This document shows, piece after piece, positions 55,299 to 63,471 of a stretch of DNA of 64,000 nucleotides. Source of the stretch: an uncultured Bacteroidales bacterium (GTDB lineage: Bacteria; Bacteroidota; Bacteroidia; Bacteroidales; UBA3824). The notes beneath the pieces are model-generated. The model did no database searches and had not been told where the DNA came from. It saw only the letters and a list, made by a program, of their open reading frames with translations. Both the position numbers and the translations under genes were made by a program. Location: assembly GCA_937877455.1 (NCBI GenBank), contig CALFIU010000176.1:62001-126000 (forward strand), read 5' to 3'. How positions within the stretch are numbered: the stretch's first letter is position 1; each line of letters starts with the position of its first letter.

Positions 55299-57160
55299 TG
55301 AACCTCAAAACACTAAAAAATACAAAAAAACACATTATTTCTTTTGTTGCCGCCTATCTAACAATTTTGTCATTTGGCATGAGTTATTTTTGGCAAAACG
55401 TATCGGATAACGGAGCAAAAGTATGTTGGTATAGACTATTAGACCCAAGTTGTTATTGGAATAGAGAAAACACAGAACCTTTCAACAACTTTTTTTTCTT
55501 TATTTTGTTTTTTCTGTTGCTCTACGCCTACCAAAAGGTATTGAACCTCGTACAAGGCAACAAAAGACTATTGGTAATAGGTTCAGTATTGTCGGCATTT
55601 TTCGCATTGGCAGAAGTTGTTGGTCATAGTTTGACTGCCGTAGCTGGATTGGACGAAATATTCTCCAGCCATCACAATATTACAAAATCCATCATAAGAA
55701 CAACTGGATATTTTTCAATTTTTTTTAGCTGCATAACATTTTCGTTTGAAAAATTAATACCAAAATTATCACAACAAAGCATCGAACCCAACACATTTCC
55801 AACTCCAACCAAAAAACATTTCCTAATTTGCGTAGTAGGCTGCAACATTATGTATAGTTTGTTTATAATAAAATATTGGCCTATGATATTTAATTTCGAC
55901 ACATTGGAATATATAGGACAAGTTTTTGGCTATGCACCACTAACAAACCACCATCCTGTATTCAACGCTTGGATTACTATTCCATTTATAAAAATAGGTC
56001 AACTACTTGGCAATATCAACATTGGTATTTTTTTGGCAATATTGTTACAATTAGAACTAATAAGCATAATAACTGCATACACAATATACACAATTTCAAA
56101 ATTAGATATTCCACACATAGTAAAATTAGTAATCACAATTATCTACGCATTATACCCTGTCTATGCTCACCAAGCAGCTATGCTCTGCAAAGACACACCT
56201 TTTGGATATGCAACACTTGTTTTTGTACTATGCCTGTTACAATTAGCAATCAACAAAGAGCATTTTTTTAAAAGCAAACTTAATATATTTCTTTCTATTG
56301 CTGCACCAATTCTAATGATGTTGCACCGCAACAATGGATTTCACGTAATACTTTTATCAACACCTTTTATTATATGGTTTTGCAAAGACAAATACAAAAA
56401 AGTTGCAATAATTTTTACCATTGGAGTACTTTTATTCAATTTTGGGTGGAACACGTTTATAAAATATGTTGGAGTTACAGGAAATTGGAATATAGAAAAA
56501 TACTCTATGGTATCGCAACAATTATCACGTATTGCAAAAACCCAAAATCTTAACCAACAAGACAAAGACGAAATACAAAAATACATAAACTGCCCGCTAC
56601 AAAATTTCACCGACAAATATCTCCCTGAAGTTTCTGACCCAACCAAAGGAGAACTTAATATTTCTGCAATAGAAAACAACACAACAGCATTTTTAAGTTT
56701 GTCACTAAAAATGCTGTTCAAATTTCCTATTACATCGATAGAAGCATTTTTATGCACAACATCTGGTTTTTGGTATATAGAATACCCCGAAACACCTGGC
56801 GGTAGCGGCTCATTAAGCATTTTTCCTTGCCACAACCAACTTACAAAACAATTTATAACCAAGCAAATATTCAAAAACCCCTACACCAACATTGTTGAAA
56901 AAATAATGTCAAACCGCAACATTCCCGTAATAAACATGCTTTTTCGCAGCGGTTTTATGGTATGGGCAGTTTTATTTTGCTTTGCATATTGTATTTATAA
57001 GAAAAAATACAATATGCTACTTGTTTATACACCATTATTAATACTTTGGCTAACTTGTATAGCATCACCATACGTTTCTTTTAGATACGTATTTGGCATC
57101 GTTACATCGCTACCCGTTATATTTGCAACATTGTTTGTAGAAAAACAAATAAAAAATTAG
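55298..57160 (+). CDS. Multi-pass membrane protein, DUF6020-like
   Basis: 620 residues, mainly hydrophobic, with about 12-14 predicted membrane segments and a soluble stretch around 380-470. The pattern (FDTLEYIGQVFG, TNHHPVFNAWI, MMLHRNNGFH, YPETPGGSGS) resembles the DUF6020 group of GT-C-like membrane proteins. I propose a role as a lipid-linked sugar acceptor or transferase on the basis of pairing with the GT2 gene, whose stop overlaps its start by 1 nt. The family call is by pattern memory only. Confidence 0.65.
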   Translation: MNLKTLKNTKKHIISFVAAYLTILSFGMSYFWQNVSDNGAKVCWYRLLDPSCYWNRENTEPFNNFFFFILFFLLLYAYQKVLNLVQGNKRLLVIGSVLSAFFALAEVVGHSLTAVAGLDEIFSSHHNITKSIIRTTGYFSIFFSCITFSFEKLIPKLSQQSIEPNTFPTPTKKHFLICVVGCNIMYSLFIIKYWPMIFNFDTLEYIGQVFGYAPLTNHHPVFNAWITIPFIKIGQLLGNINIGIFLAILLQLELISIITAYTIYTISKLDIPHIVKLVITIIYALYPVYAHQAAMLCKDTPFGYATLVFVLCLLQLAINKEHFFKSKLNIFLSIAAPILMMLHRNNGFHVILLSTPFIIWFCKDKYKKVAIIFTIGVLLFNFGWNTFIKYVGVTGNWNIEKYSMVSQQLSRIAKTQNLNQQDKDEIQKYINCPLQNFTDKYLPEVSDPTKGELNISAIENNTTAFLSLSLKMLFKFPITSIEAFLCTTSGFWYIEYPETPGGSGSLSIFPCHNQLTKQFITKQIFKNPYTNIVEKIMSNRNIPVINMLFRSGFMVWAVLFCFAYCIYKKKYNMLLVYTPLLILWLTCIASPYVSFRYVFGIVTSLPVIFATLFVEKQIKN

Positions 57161-57175
57161 AACCAACCCAAAAAA

Positions 57176-57296
57176 GGGGAGTTCTAAAAATTAGATTTTT
57201 CAAGGCGTATGAAATCAAAAAAGCGCAGTTTACTGATTGTAAATGAGCATTTTGAGATTGAAATACAACGCAGAAAAAACAATTTTTAGAACCCCC
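57176..57296 (+). repeat. Dispersed intergenic repeat, copy D (121 bp)
   Basis: Best-preserved forward copy: GGGGAGTTCTAAAAATTAG at the left and AATTTTTAGAACCCCC at the right give a terminal inverted repeat of about 16 bp with one extra A. The core is the same as in the other copies. It begins 15 nt after the DUF6020-like gene and ends 99 nt before the S46 peptidase start, in their direction. An in-frame ATG inside it (57243) gives a false N-terminal extension of the peptidase. Confidence 0.93.
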
Positions 57297-57395
57297 GAAA
57301 AAAACATTTACCTAATACATATTTTATTATCTACAATAATGCAAATATTTTCGCAAAAAGAATTATTTTTGCGAAAAATTGTAAAAAGAGATAAT

Positions 57396-59540
57396 ATGAA
57401 AAAAATTTTACTATCGTTATGCCTTGTGCTGACCTTATTGCCAGCCTTGCATGCCGATGAGGGTATGTGGATACTCTCGCTTATAGGCAAAAACTACAAC
57501 CAAATGAAGGCGCAGGGATTTCGACTCAGTGCCGAAGATATTTACAGCATAAATAAAGCCTGCCTTAAAGATGCAGTTGTAGCATTAGACCATGGAAGTT
57601 GCACAGCCGAAGTTGTATCGCCACAAGGACTGCTGTTTACAAATCACCACTGCGGATATTCTGAAATACAAAGCCATAGCACCATGGAACACAACTATTT
57701 GGCTGATGGTTTTTGGGCAAAATCGCTGGAAGAAGAACTTCCAAACCCAGGAAAAACTGTTTCGTTTTTAGTAAGCATCGAAGATGTAACACAAAAAATT
57801 TTAGCTGCCATACCCGAAAACGCAACAGAAGAACAACGCCAAGAAATATTAGAAGAACAACGCGAAGAAATGAAAAACCAATTTTCCGAAAACGGAAAAT
57901 ACGAAATTGAAGTAAATAACTTCTTTTTTGGCAACTACTATTACATGTTAAAATACATTGTATATAAAGACATAAGACTTGTTGGCGCACCACCAGAATC
58001 GGTTGGAAAATATGGTGGCGACACCGACAATTGGATGTGGCCACGCCATACTGTTGATTTTTCAATATTTAGGGTATATACAGCTCCAGACGGTAGCCCT
58101 GCCGAATATTCAGAAAAAAACGTTCCTCTCAAAGCAAAAAGTTACCTTCCAATTAGCCTAAAAGGTGTTAACGATGGTGATTTTGCAATGGTGATAGGCT
58201 ATCCCGGTAGCACAGACAGATACCTTACATCTTGGGGTGTTAAAAGACTTATGAACAACGAAAACAACATCCGCGTAGAAGTACGCGATGCAAAACTCAA
58301 AATTTTTAAAGAATACATGGACAAAGATAAGGCTACAAAACTGCAATACGCATCAAAATACGCCACTTCGTCTAACTATTACAAATATTCAATAGGACAA
58401 AACCTCGGTCTAACAAATCTTAAAGTATATGACCGAAAAGTAAAAATAGAAAAAAACTTAAAAAAATGGATTGATGCATCGCCAGACCGACAAGCCAAAT
58501 ATTCAAAAATTTTTGATATAATGCCACAAGCATACAACGAAGGCGATAATACCGACAAAGCTCTAAACTATTGGTTTGAAAGTATTTATTTAGGACCAGA
58601 AATTATAAAATTCTGCTACGAACATTTTCCATTATACTTTTACTCAATACAAGAAAGATTGCAAGAAACAGAATCTGAACTCGAAAAAATCAAAAACAAC
58701 AAAGACATGTTTTTTAAAGATTTCAATGTTGAAATAGACAAGAAACTTATGAAAACAATGTTGAAAATATATAAAGAAAAAGTTGACAAAGAGTTTCAAC
58801 CAGAATTTCTAACCACGCTAACAGACAAGCAATTAGACTCATTCATAGACACATGTTACAATAATTCTTTTTTCTGCAACAAAGATAGTTACGAAGAATT
58901 TATTTTAATGCCTAACATACAAAAAATGCAAGAAGACCCGATGTTTGCTCTTATGCGTGAATTTTTTACCATTTACTATACCATCAGCGACAAAAACGAC
59001 ATTTACGAAAATAAAATAAACCAAGGAATGAACCTTTTTACCGATGCGTATATAAAAATGACTGACGAAAAAAATCCCAACAAACAACTCTATCCCGATG
59101 CAAACAGCACAATGCGACTAACATACGGCAACGTAAAAAGTTACAAAACAAAAGGCAAAAAATACAACTATTACACCACATTCGATGAACTAATAGCCAA
59201 AGAAGATACCGAAAACCCAGAATTTTACGTTCAACCAAGATTAAAACAACTCTACAACGCCAAAGATTTTGGACAATACGCCCAAGACGGCACAATAAGA
59301 GTATGTTTTATAACCACCAACGACATCACAGGTGGCAACAGCGGTAGCCCATGTATCAATGCTGATGGCGAACTAATTGGCCTTGCTTTCGATGGCAACT
59401 GGGAGGCTATGAGCGGTGATGTAATATTTGAACCAACACTACAAAGATGCATAGTAACAGATATACGGTTCGTTCTTTTTATGATAGACAAATACGCTGG
59501 TGCGCAAAACATAATAAACGAATTGACAATAAGAAAGTAA
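57396..59540 (+). CDS. S46-family dipeptidyl-peptidase, DPP7-type
   Basis: 714 residues from the ATG at 57396, where a signal peptide begins (MKKILLSLCLVLTLLPAL); the longer frame to 57243 starts inside repeat copy D and is rejected. The family triad is visible: His85 in FTNHHCGY, Ser649 in TGGNSGSP, with the Asp expected in the GKYGGDTDNWMWPRH region. The residue 18 after the nucleophile (position 673 in P. gingivalis numbering) is Gly (Gly667 in AFDGNW), as in DPP7, not Arg as in the acidic-specific DPP11. Periplasmic release of dipeptides with hydrophobic P1 is expected, supporting growth on peptides. Confidence 0.94.
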   Translation: MKKILLSLCLVLTLLPALHADEGMWILSLIGKNYNQMKAQGFRLSAEDIYSINKACLKDAVVALDHGSCTAEVVSPQGLLFTNHHCGYSEIQSHSTMEHNYLADGFWAKSLEEELPNPGKTVSFLVSIEDVTQKILAAIPENATEEQRQEILEEQREEMKNQFSENGKYEIEVNNFFFGNYYYMLKYIVYKDIRLVGAPPESVGKYGGDTDNWMWPRHTVDFSIFRVYTAPDGSPAEYSEKNVPLKAKSYLPISLKGVNDGDFAMVIGYPGSTDRYLTSWGVKRLMNNENNIRVEVRDAKLKIFKEYMDKDKATKLQYASKYATSSNYYKYSIGQNLGLTNLKVYDRKVKIEKNLKKWIDASPDRQAKYSKIFDIMPQAYNEGDNTDKALNYWFESIYLGPEIIKFCYEHFPLYFYSIQERLQETESELEKIKNNKDMFFKDFNVEIDKKLMKTMLKIYKEKVDKEFQPEFLTTLTDKQLDSFIDTCYNNSFFCNKDSYEEFILMPNIQKMQEDPMFALMREFFTIYYTISDKNDIYENKINQGMNLFTDAYIKMTDEKNPNKQLYPDANSTMRLTYGNVKSYKTKGKKYNYYTTFDELIAKEDTENPEFYVQPRLKQLYNAKDFGQYAQDGTIRVCFITTNDITGGNSGSPCINADGELIGLAFDGNWEAMSGDVIFEPTLQRCIVTDIRFVLFMIDKYAGAQNIINELTIRK

Positions 59541-59559
59541 AAAACTTCTAACATTCAAC

Positions 59560-59596
59560 AAAAAACGGATTAAACATCGAGTTTAATCCGTTTTTT
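59560..59596. terminator. Bidirectional terminator between S46 peptidase and M23 peptidase
   Basis: AAAAAACGGATTAAAC (59560-59575) pairs perfectly over 16 bp with GTTTAATCCGTTTTTT (59581-59596), 5-nt loop, flanked by A/T runs, between convergent genes. Confidence 0.85.
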
Positions 59597-59609
59597 TTGA
59601 AAATATTTA

Positions 59610-60560
59610 TTATCTCACAACAAGCCTTTGACCAAGTCGAAGTGTAGAAGTGGCAGAAATATGATTTAATTGACAAAGACGTTTAACTGTAGTGTGATAC
59701 CTTTTAGCCAACGCACCAAGCGTGTCGCCTTTTTTTACAATATGAACAACTCGTTGGGTTGCCGCTTTTGATTGTTCATCAGTTTGTCCATAATGAGAAT
59801 TGATGTTAAAATAGTGTTTTTTTAAAGTAAAAACACTATCACGAAGTTCACCCTTCTCAAAACAAAAAATTCTCTCTGCATCAAAAGGTTTCCCCATATA
59901 CCTACATTCAAAATGCAAGTGAGGACCCGTACTACGTCCCGTACTACCACCAAGACCTATAACTTCACCAGCCTTTACCAAGTCATTTTCTTTAACAAGA
60001 TGTTTCGACAGATGTGCATAATAAGTTTCCAAGCCATTGGGATGACGAACAACAATAAGATTGCCATAACCACCTGCCTGACCAACCTCTCTAACAACTC
60101 TAACTTTACCATCAAAAGCAGCATGTATAGAATCGCCAGTATTAAGTTGAATATCAGAACCTTTATGTTCACGATAACGACGAAATTTCCATCCTGAATT
60201 AACTTGACCAATCTTAGGACATGCCCAACCGTGAAGGCTATCTGTTAGTCTAAGGTCTATTTCGTCGGGTAAAGAAGAAAGTGGCACGTCCCTATAAGCA
60301 TGAATAGATGCCTGTTCCCAATCGTCTTGAAAATCGTCATCAGAAATATTTGGACGATCAAGTTCAATATACTGCCAAGTAAAATTTTTATACAATACAA
60401 TTTTGGTGTATTTGTCGCGAGTGTCAATTGTATCAATGGCTTCTGCATTATTGTTGGTTTCAATAATATCTTGAGGCGTAAGTTCGTCCGCAGAATTATC
60501 AGATTGTGAGTAAGCATTTAAGCCAAACAACAAGAAAGAAACAAATAAAATTTTTTTCAC
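59610..60560 (-). CDS. M23 peptidase with C-terminal LysM domain
   Basis: About 316 residues, taking GTG at 60560 as start because a signal peptide follows directly (KKILFVSFLLFGLNAYSQ); the first ATG would overlap phoH. The M23 domain has the zinc-binding HKGSD (H-x3-D), the mid Gly-rich FDGKVRVV and the TGPHLHFE (H-x-H) motif. A LysM domain at the C-terminus (HIVKKGDTLGALAKRYHTTV, RLGQRLVVR) binds peptidoglycan. It is an exported endopeptidase or an EnvC/NlpD-like activator; the zinc ligands are all present, so catalysis is likely. It shares a promoter region with divergent phoH. Confidence 0.9.
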   Translation of the reverse strand: MKKILFVSFLLFGLNAYSQSDNSADELTPQDIIETNNNAEAIDTIDTRDKYTKIVLYKNFTWQYIELDRPNISDDDFQDDWEQASIHAYRDVPLSSLPDEIDLRLTDSLHGWACPKIGQVNSGWKFRRYREHKGSDIQLNTGDSIHAAFDGKVRVVREVGQAGGYGNLIVVRHPNGLETYYAHLSKHLVKENDLVKAGEVIGLGGSTGRSTGPHLHFECRYMGKPFDAERIFCFEKGELRDSVFTLKKHYFNINSHYGQTDEQSKAATQRVVHIVKKGDTLGALAKRYHTTVKRLCQLNHISATSTLRLGQRLVVR

Positions 60561-60640
60561 TTTAATTACAATGGTGTTAACTATTAAAAAAATTGTTGGC
60601 AAAAGTAATAAAAAAAATACTTTTTTTTTTACAAAAAACC

Positions 60641-60657
60641 TATATTTGCCAAACATA
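60641..60657. promoter_or_regulatory. Overlapping divergent -7 boxes of phoH and the M23 gene
   Basis: Plus strand TATATTTG at 60641-60648 and minus strand TATGTTTG (plus 60650-60657) are both exact TAnnTTTG matches, separated by one base, forming the near-palindrome TATATTTGCCAAACATA. They serve phoH (ATG 60690) and the M23 gene (GTG 60560). The two polymerases could not bind together. Confidence 0.5.
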
Positions 60658-60689
60658 AAAACAAAAAAAAGCCAACTCCCCACTATTTT

Positions 60690-61646
60690 ATGGAGCAAAA
60701 AATAGATTTAGAAAACATCGACCCAGTGGTTCTTTACGGCATCAACGAAAGCCGTCTTGAAAAAATACGTGCGCAATTTCCCAAAATAAAAATTGTAGCA
60801 CGAGGTAATGAAATAAAACTTTTAGGCGAAACCGAAGAAATAAAACGTTTTGAAGAAAGGCTTGAATTTATAAAAAATCATTTAAACAAATACAACACAC
60901 TATCCGACAATGAGTTAGAAAGTATTTTATGTTACAAAGACGAAAAAGCCACACTTCATGCTGGAGGCGGTGATGTTGTTTTATACGCAGTAAACGGCAT
61001 ACCAATAAGACCAAGAAACGAAAACCAACAAAAAATGGTTAAAGAATTTGGACGTAGCGACCTTGTTTTCGCAACAGGCCCTGCTGGTACAGGTAAAACA
61101 TATCTTGCTGTGGCATTAGCCGTAAGAGCTTTAAAAAATGGCAATGTCCACAAAATCATATTGTGCCGACCTGCTGTAGAAGCTGGAGAAAAAATAGGAT
61201 TTCTACCTGGAGATATGAAAGAAAAACTCGATCCATACATGCAAGCATTATACGATGCACTTTACGACATGATTCCTGCCAAAAAACTTGAAGACATGAT
61301 AGAAGATCGCATAGTACAAATAGCACCATTGGCATTTATGCGTGGTAGAACGCTTAGCGATGCTGCCGTAATACTCGACGAAGCGCAAAATTCAACCATT
61401 TCGCAATTAAAAATGTTTCTTACGCGTATAGGCGAAAACTCAAAATTCATTGTTACTGGCGACGAAACACAGGTTGACATACCTGACAAACGACAGAGCG
61501 GCTTGGCTCATGCATTAAAAATACTCAACGGAATAGAAGGAATTTCATTTGTAAAATTCAACCGTTCTGACGTTGTTAGACACAAAGTAGTAAAAAAAAT
61601 AATAGAAGCATACGAAAAAACTGATTTTTTTGAAAAAGATAAATAA
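60690..61646 (+). CDS. PhoH-family ATPase
   Basis: 318 residues. An N-terminal KH-like region (about 20-90) precedes the PhoH domain with GPAGTGKTYLAVALAV (Walker A), RPAVEAGEKIGFLPGD (PhoH signature), VILDEAQN (Walker B) and GDETQVDIP. PhoH proteins are phosphate-starvation-induced ATPases with links to RNA metabolism; this form is the YbeZ-like type. It starts a plus-strand unit followed 11 nt later by purC. Confidence 0.94.
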   Translation: MEQKIDLENIDPVVLYGINESRLEKIRAQFPKIKIVARGNEIKLLGETEEIKRFEERLEFIKNHLNKYNTLSDNELESILCYKDEKATLHAGGGDVVLYAVNGIPIRPRNENQQKMVKEFGRSDLVFATGPAGTGKTYLAVALAVRALKNGNVHKIILCRPAVEAGEKIGFLPGDMKEKLDPYMQALYDALYDMIPAKKLEDMIEDRIVQIAPLAFMRGRTLSDAAVILDEAQNSTISQLKMFLTRIGENSKFIVTGDETQVDIPDKRQSGLAHALKILNGIEGISFVKFNRSDVVRHKVVKKIIEAYEKTDFFEKDK

Positions 61647-61657
61647 ATAAAAAATAA

Positions 61658-62602
61658 ATGGCAAACGCATTAACACAAACCGACTTTAAATTTAACGGAC
61701 AACAGTCGGTTTACCATGGTAAAGTCCGCGATGTTTATAACATCAACAATCAAAAACTCGTAATGGTAGCCACCGACCGTATATCGGCTTTTGACGTAGT
61801 ATTACCCAAAGGCATACCATTTAAAGGTCAGATACTTAACCAAATAGCAGCAAAATTTCTTGATGCCACATCCGACATTGTAGAAAATTGGAAACTTGCC
61901 ACACCAGACCCAATGGTAACTATTGGACGTAAGGCAGAACCTTTTCCCGTGGAAATGATAATACGTGGCTATCTTACAGGAAGCAGTTGGCGTAGTTACA
62001 AAGCTGGCGCAAGGGCTATATGTGGCGTACCAGTGCCTGAAGGAATGAAAGAACATCAAAAATTCCCAAAACCAATAATAACTCCTACCACCAAAGCCGC
62101 AGAAGGCCATGATGAAGACATCTCTAAAGAACAAATAATAGCTCGCGGTCTTATTTCTGCTCAAGATTACGAACAAATAGAAGAAATTACCTACAAACTT
62201 TTTGAACGTGGGTCGCAAATAGCAGCTAAACGCGGATTAATACTCGTTGACACTAAATACGAATTTGGCAAAATCGACGGCAAAATTGTTTTGATAGACG
62301 AAATACACACGCCTGACAGTTCACGTTATTTTTATAGCGAAGGTTATCAAGAAAGATTTGAAAAAGGCCAACAGCAAAAACAACTCAGCAAAGAATTTGT
62401 TCGCGAATGGCTTATGGACAACGGATTTCAAGGTAAAGATGGTCAGAAAGTGCCAGAAATGACAGAAGAAATTGTCAATGGCATTACAGATAGGTATATT
62501 GAACTTTACGAACACATTACTGGCGAAAAATTCAATAAAGCAGCATCTGAAAATCTTTCTGATAGAATTTTTAACAACGTAGAAAAATATTTAAACGCCT
62601 AA
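61658..62602 (+). CDS. purC: SAICAR synthetase (phosphoribosylaminoimidazole-succinocarboxamide synthase)
   Basis: 314 residues. Motifs: [11 protein letters not shown] near the N-terminus, [14 protein letters not shown] (SAICAR synthetase signature 1), [21 protein letters not shown], and [14 protein letters not shown] with [12 protein letters not shown] (signature 2). It joins CAIR and aspartate with ATP in purine synthesis. It begins 11 nt after phoH, so the two are probably cotranscribed, and it ends at a strong terminator. The window also holds purL, at a different site. Confidence 0.96.
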   Translation: MANALTQTDFKFNGQQSVYHGKVRDVYNINNQKLVMVATDRISAFDVVLPKGIPFKGQILNQIAAKFLDATSDIVENWKLATPDPMVTIGRKAEPFPVEMIIRGYLTGSSWRSYKAGARAICGVPVPEGMKEHQKFPKPIITPTTKAAEGHDEDISKEQIIARGLISAQDYEQIEEITYKLFERGSQIAAKRGLILVDTKYEFGKIDGKIVLIDEIHTPDSSRYFYSEGYQERFEKGQQQKQLSKEFVREWLMDNGFQGKDGQKVPEMTEEIVNGITDRYIELYEHITGEKFNKAASENLSDRIFNNVEKYLNA

Positions 62603-62607
62603 AAATA

Positions 62608-62651
62608 AAAAAACCGCAATTCAATGCTAATTCACAGAATTGCGGTTTTTT
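62608..62651. terminator. Bidirectional terminator between purC and yajC
   Basis: AAAAAACCGCAATTC (62608-62622) pairs perfectly with GAATTGCGGTTTTTT (62637-62651), 14-nt loop, T run after it. It lies between the convergent purC and yajC genes. Confidence 0.85.
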
Positions 62652-62667
62652 GTTTTTTTATTAAAAG

Positions 62668-63006
62668 TTACATTCTCTGCACTTCTGCAACATTGTTGCC
62701 CACAAACACGCAACTTTTGTCAACACTAATTTCAACATTGGTAGCAATGGTAATGATAACATCATTTTCTGTAACCTTAACCACTGTGCCATGTATTCCT
62801 CCAGATGTTATAACAGCATCGCCCTTTTTCAAATTTTCACGCATTTCTTTAAGTTGTTTTTGGCGTTTCTGTTGTGGTTTTATCATAAAAAAATAAAAAA
62901 CAACACCCACCAGAGCCAACATAATAAGCATCTGTGTCATACCATTCTTGCCCGCTGTAGTAGAATCAACTGCGGCTTGCAACAATATTAAATTCAAAAA
63001 TGTCAT
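62668..63006 (-). CDS. yajC: Preprotein translocase accessory subunit YajC
   Basis: 112 residues: a short N-terminus, one membrane segment (about 25-45, LIMLALVGVVFYFFMIKP), the conserved MIKPQQKRQKQL start of the cytoplasmic domain and a GDAVITSGGIHGTVVKV small beta domain. YajC binds SecDF and the Sec translocon. It follows a DUF1573 lipoprotein gene (32-nt gap) and nusB on the same strand, the standard Bacteroidota order. Confidence 0.94.
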   Translation of the reverse strand: MTFLNLILLQAAVDSTTAGKNGMTQMLIMLALVGVVFYFFMIKPQQKRQKQLKEMRENLKKGDAVITSGGIHGTVVKVTENDVIITIATNVEISVDKSCVFVGNNVAEVQRM

Positions 63007-63038
63007 TTCCTTTGGTTTTATAGTTATACAATATCTTC

Positions 63039-63461
63039 TTATTCAGCTATTTGCCCTGTTATAACAAGTTCTACAACACGTTCCTTACAATTTGATGTTA
63101 TTTTAACAGTCTTATAAACAGTTCCTTCTTTGTTTGAACTATCAAATTTTACACGCACATAGCCACGTTGTCCAGGTTCAACAGGTTTTTTATCGTATTC
63201 AGGAACAGTACAACCACACGATGTTTCTACCTTTTCTATTACCAAACTTTTTTTGCCAATGTTTGTAAAATCAAATTTGTAGGTTACTTGTTCACCTTCC
63301 AAAATTTTCCCAAAATTATAAACCGTTGTATCAAATTTAATTTCAGCATAAGCAACGGTATCTGTATCAACATTTTTTTCTTTTGAACTACCCGAGCCTG
63401 AGCATGCAGATACAAAAATTGTTGCAACAAACAAAATTAATATAAAAAAACGTACATTCAT
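63039..63461 (-). CDS. DUF1573-domain lipoprotein
   Basis: About 140 residues from the ATG at 63461 (MNVRFFILILFVATIFVSAC, lipobox VSAC); an ATG at 63485 is possible but overlaps the end of nusB by 14 nt. One DUF1573 domain: YNFGKILEGEQVTYKFDF, IEKVETSCGCTVPEY, PGQRGYVRVKFDSSNKEG. Same family as the protein at 36475-36924. It sits between nusB and yajC, a gene order common in Bacteroidota. Function is unknown. Confidence 0.9.
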   Translation of the reverse strand: MNVRFFILILFVATIFVSACSGSGSSKEKNVDTDTVAYAEIKFDTTVYNFGKILEGEQVTYKFDFTNIGKKSLVIEKVETSCGCTVPEYDKKPVEPGQRGYVRVKFDSSNKEGTVYKTVKITSNCKERVVELVITGQIAE

Positions 63462-63471
63462 CCTCAAAAAA

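Noticed and set aside
57243..57395. N-terminal extension of the S46 peptidase starting at the ATG at 57243
   Set aside because: The ATG and first codons lie inside repeat copy D, and a normal signal peptide starts at 57396.
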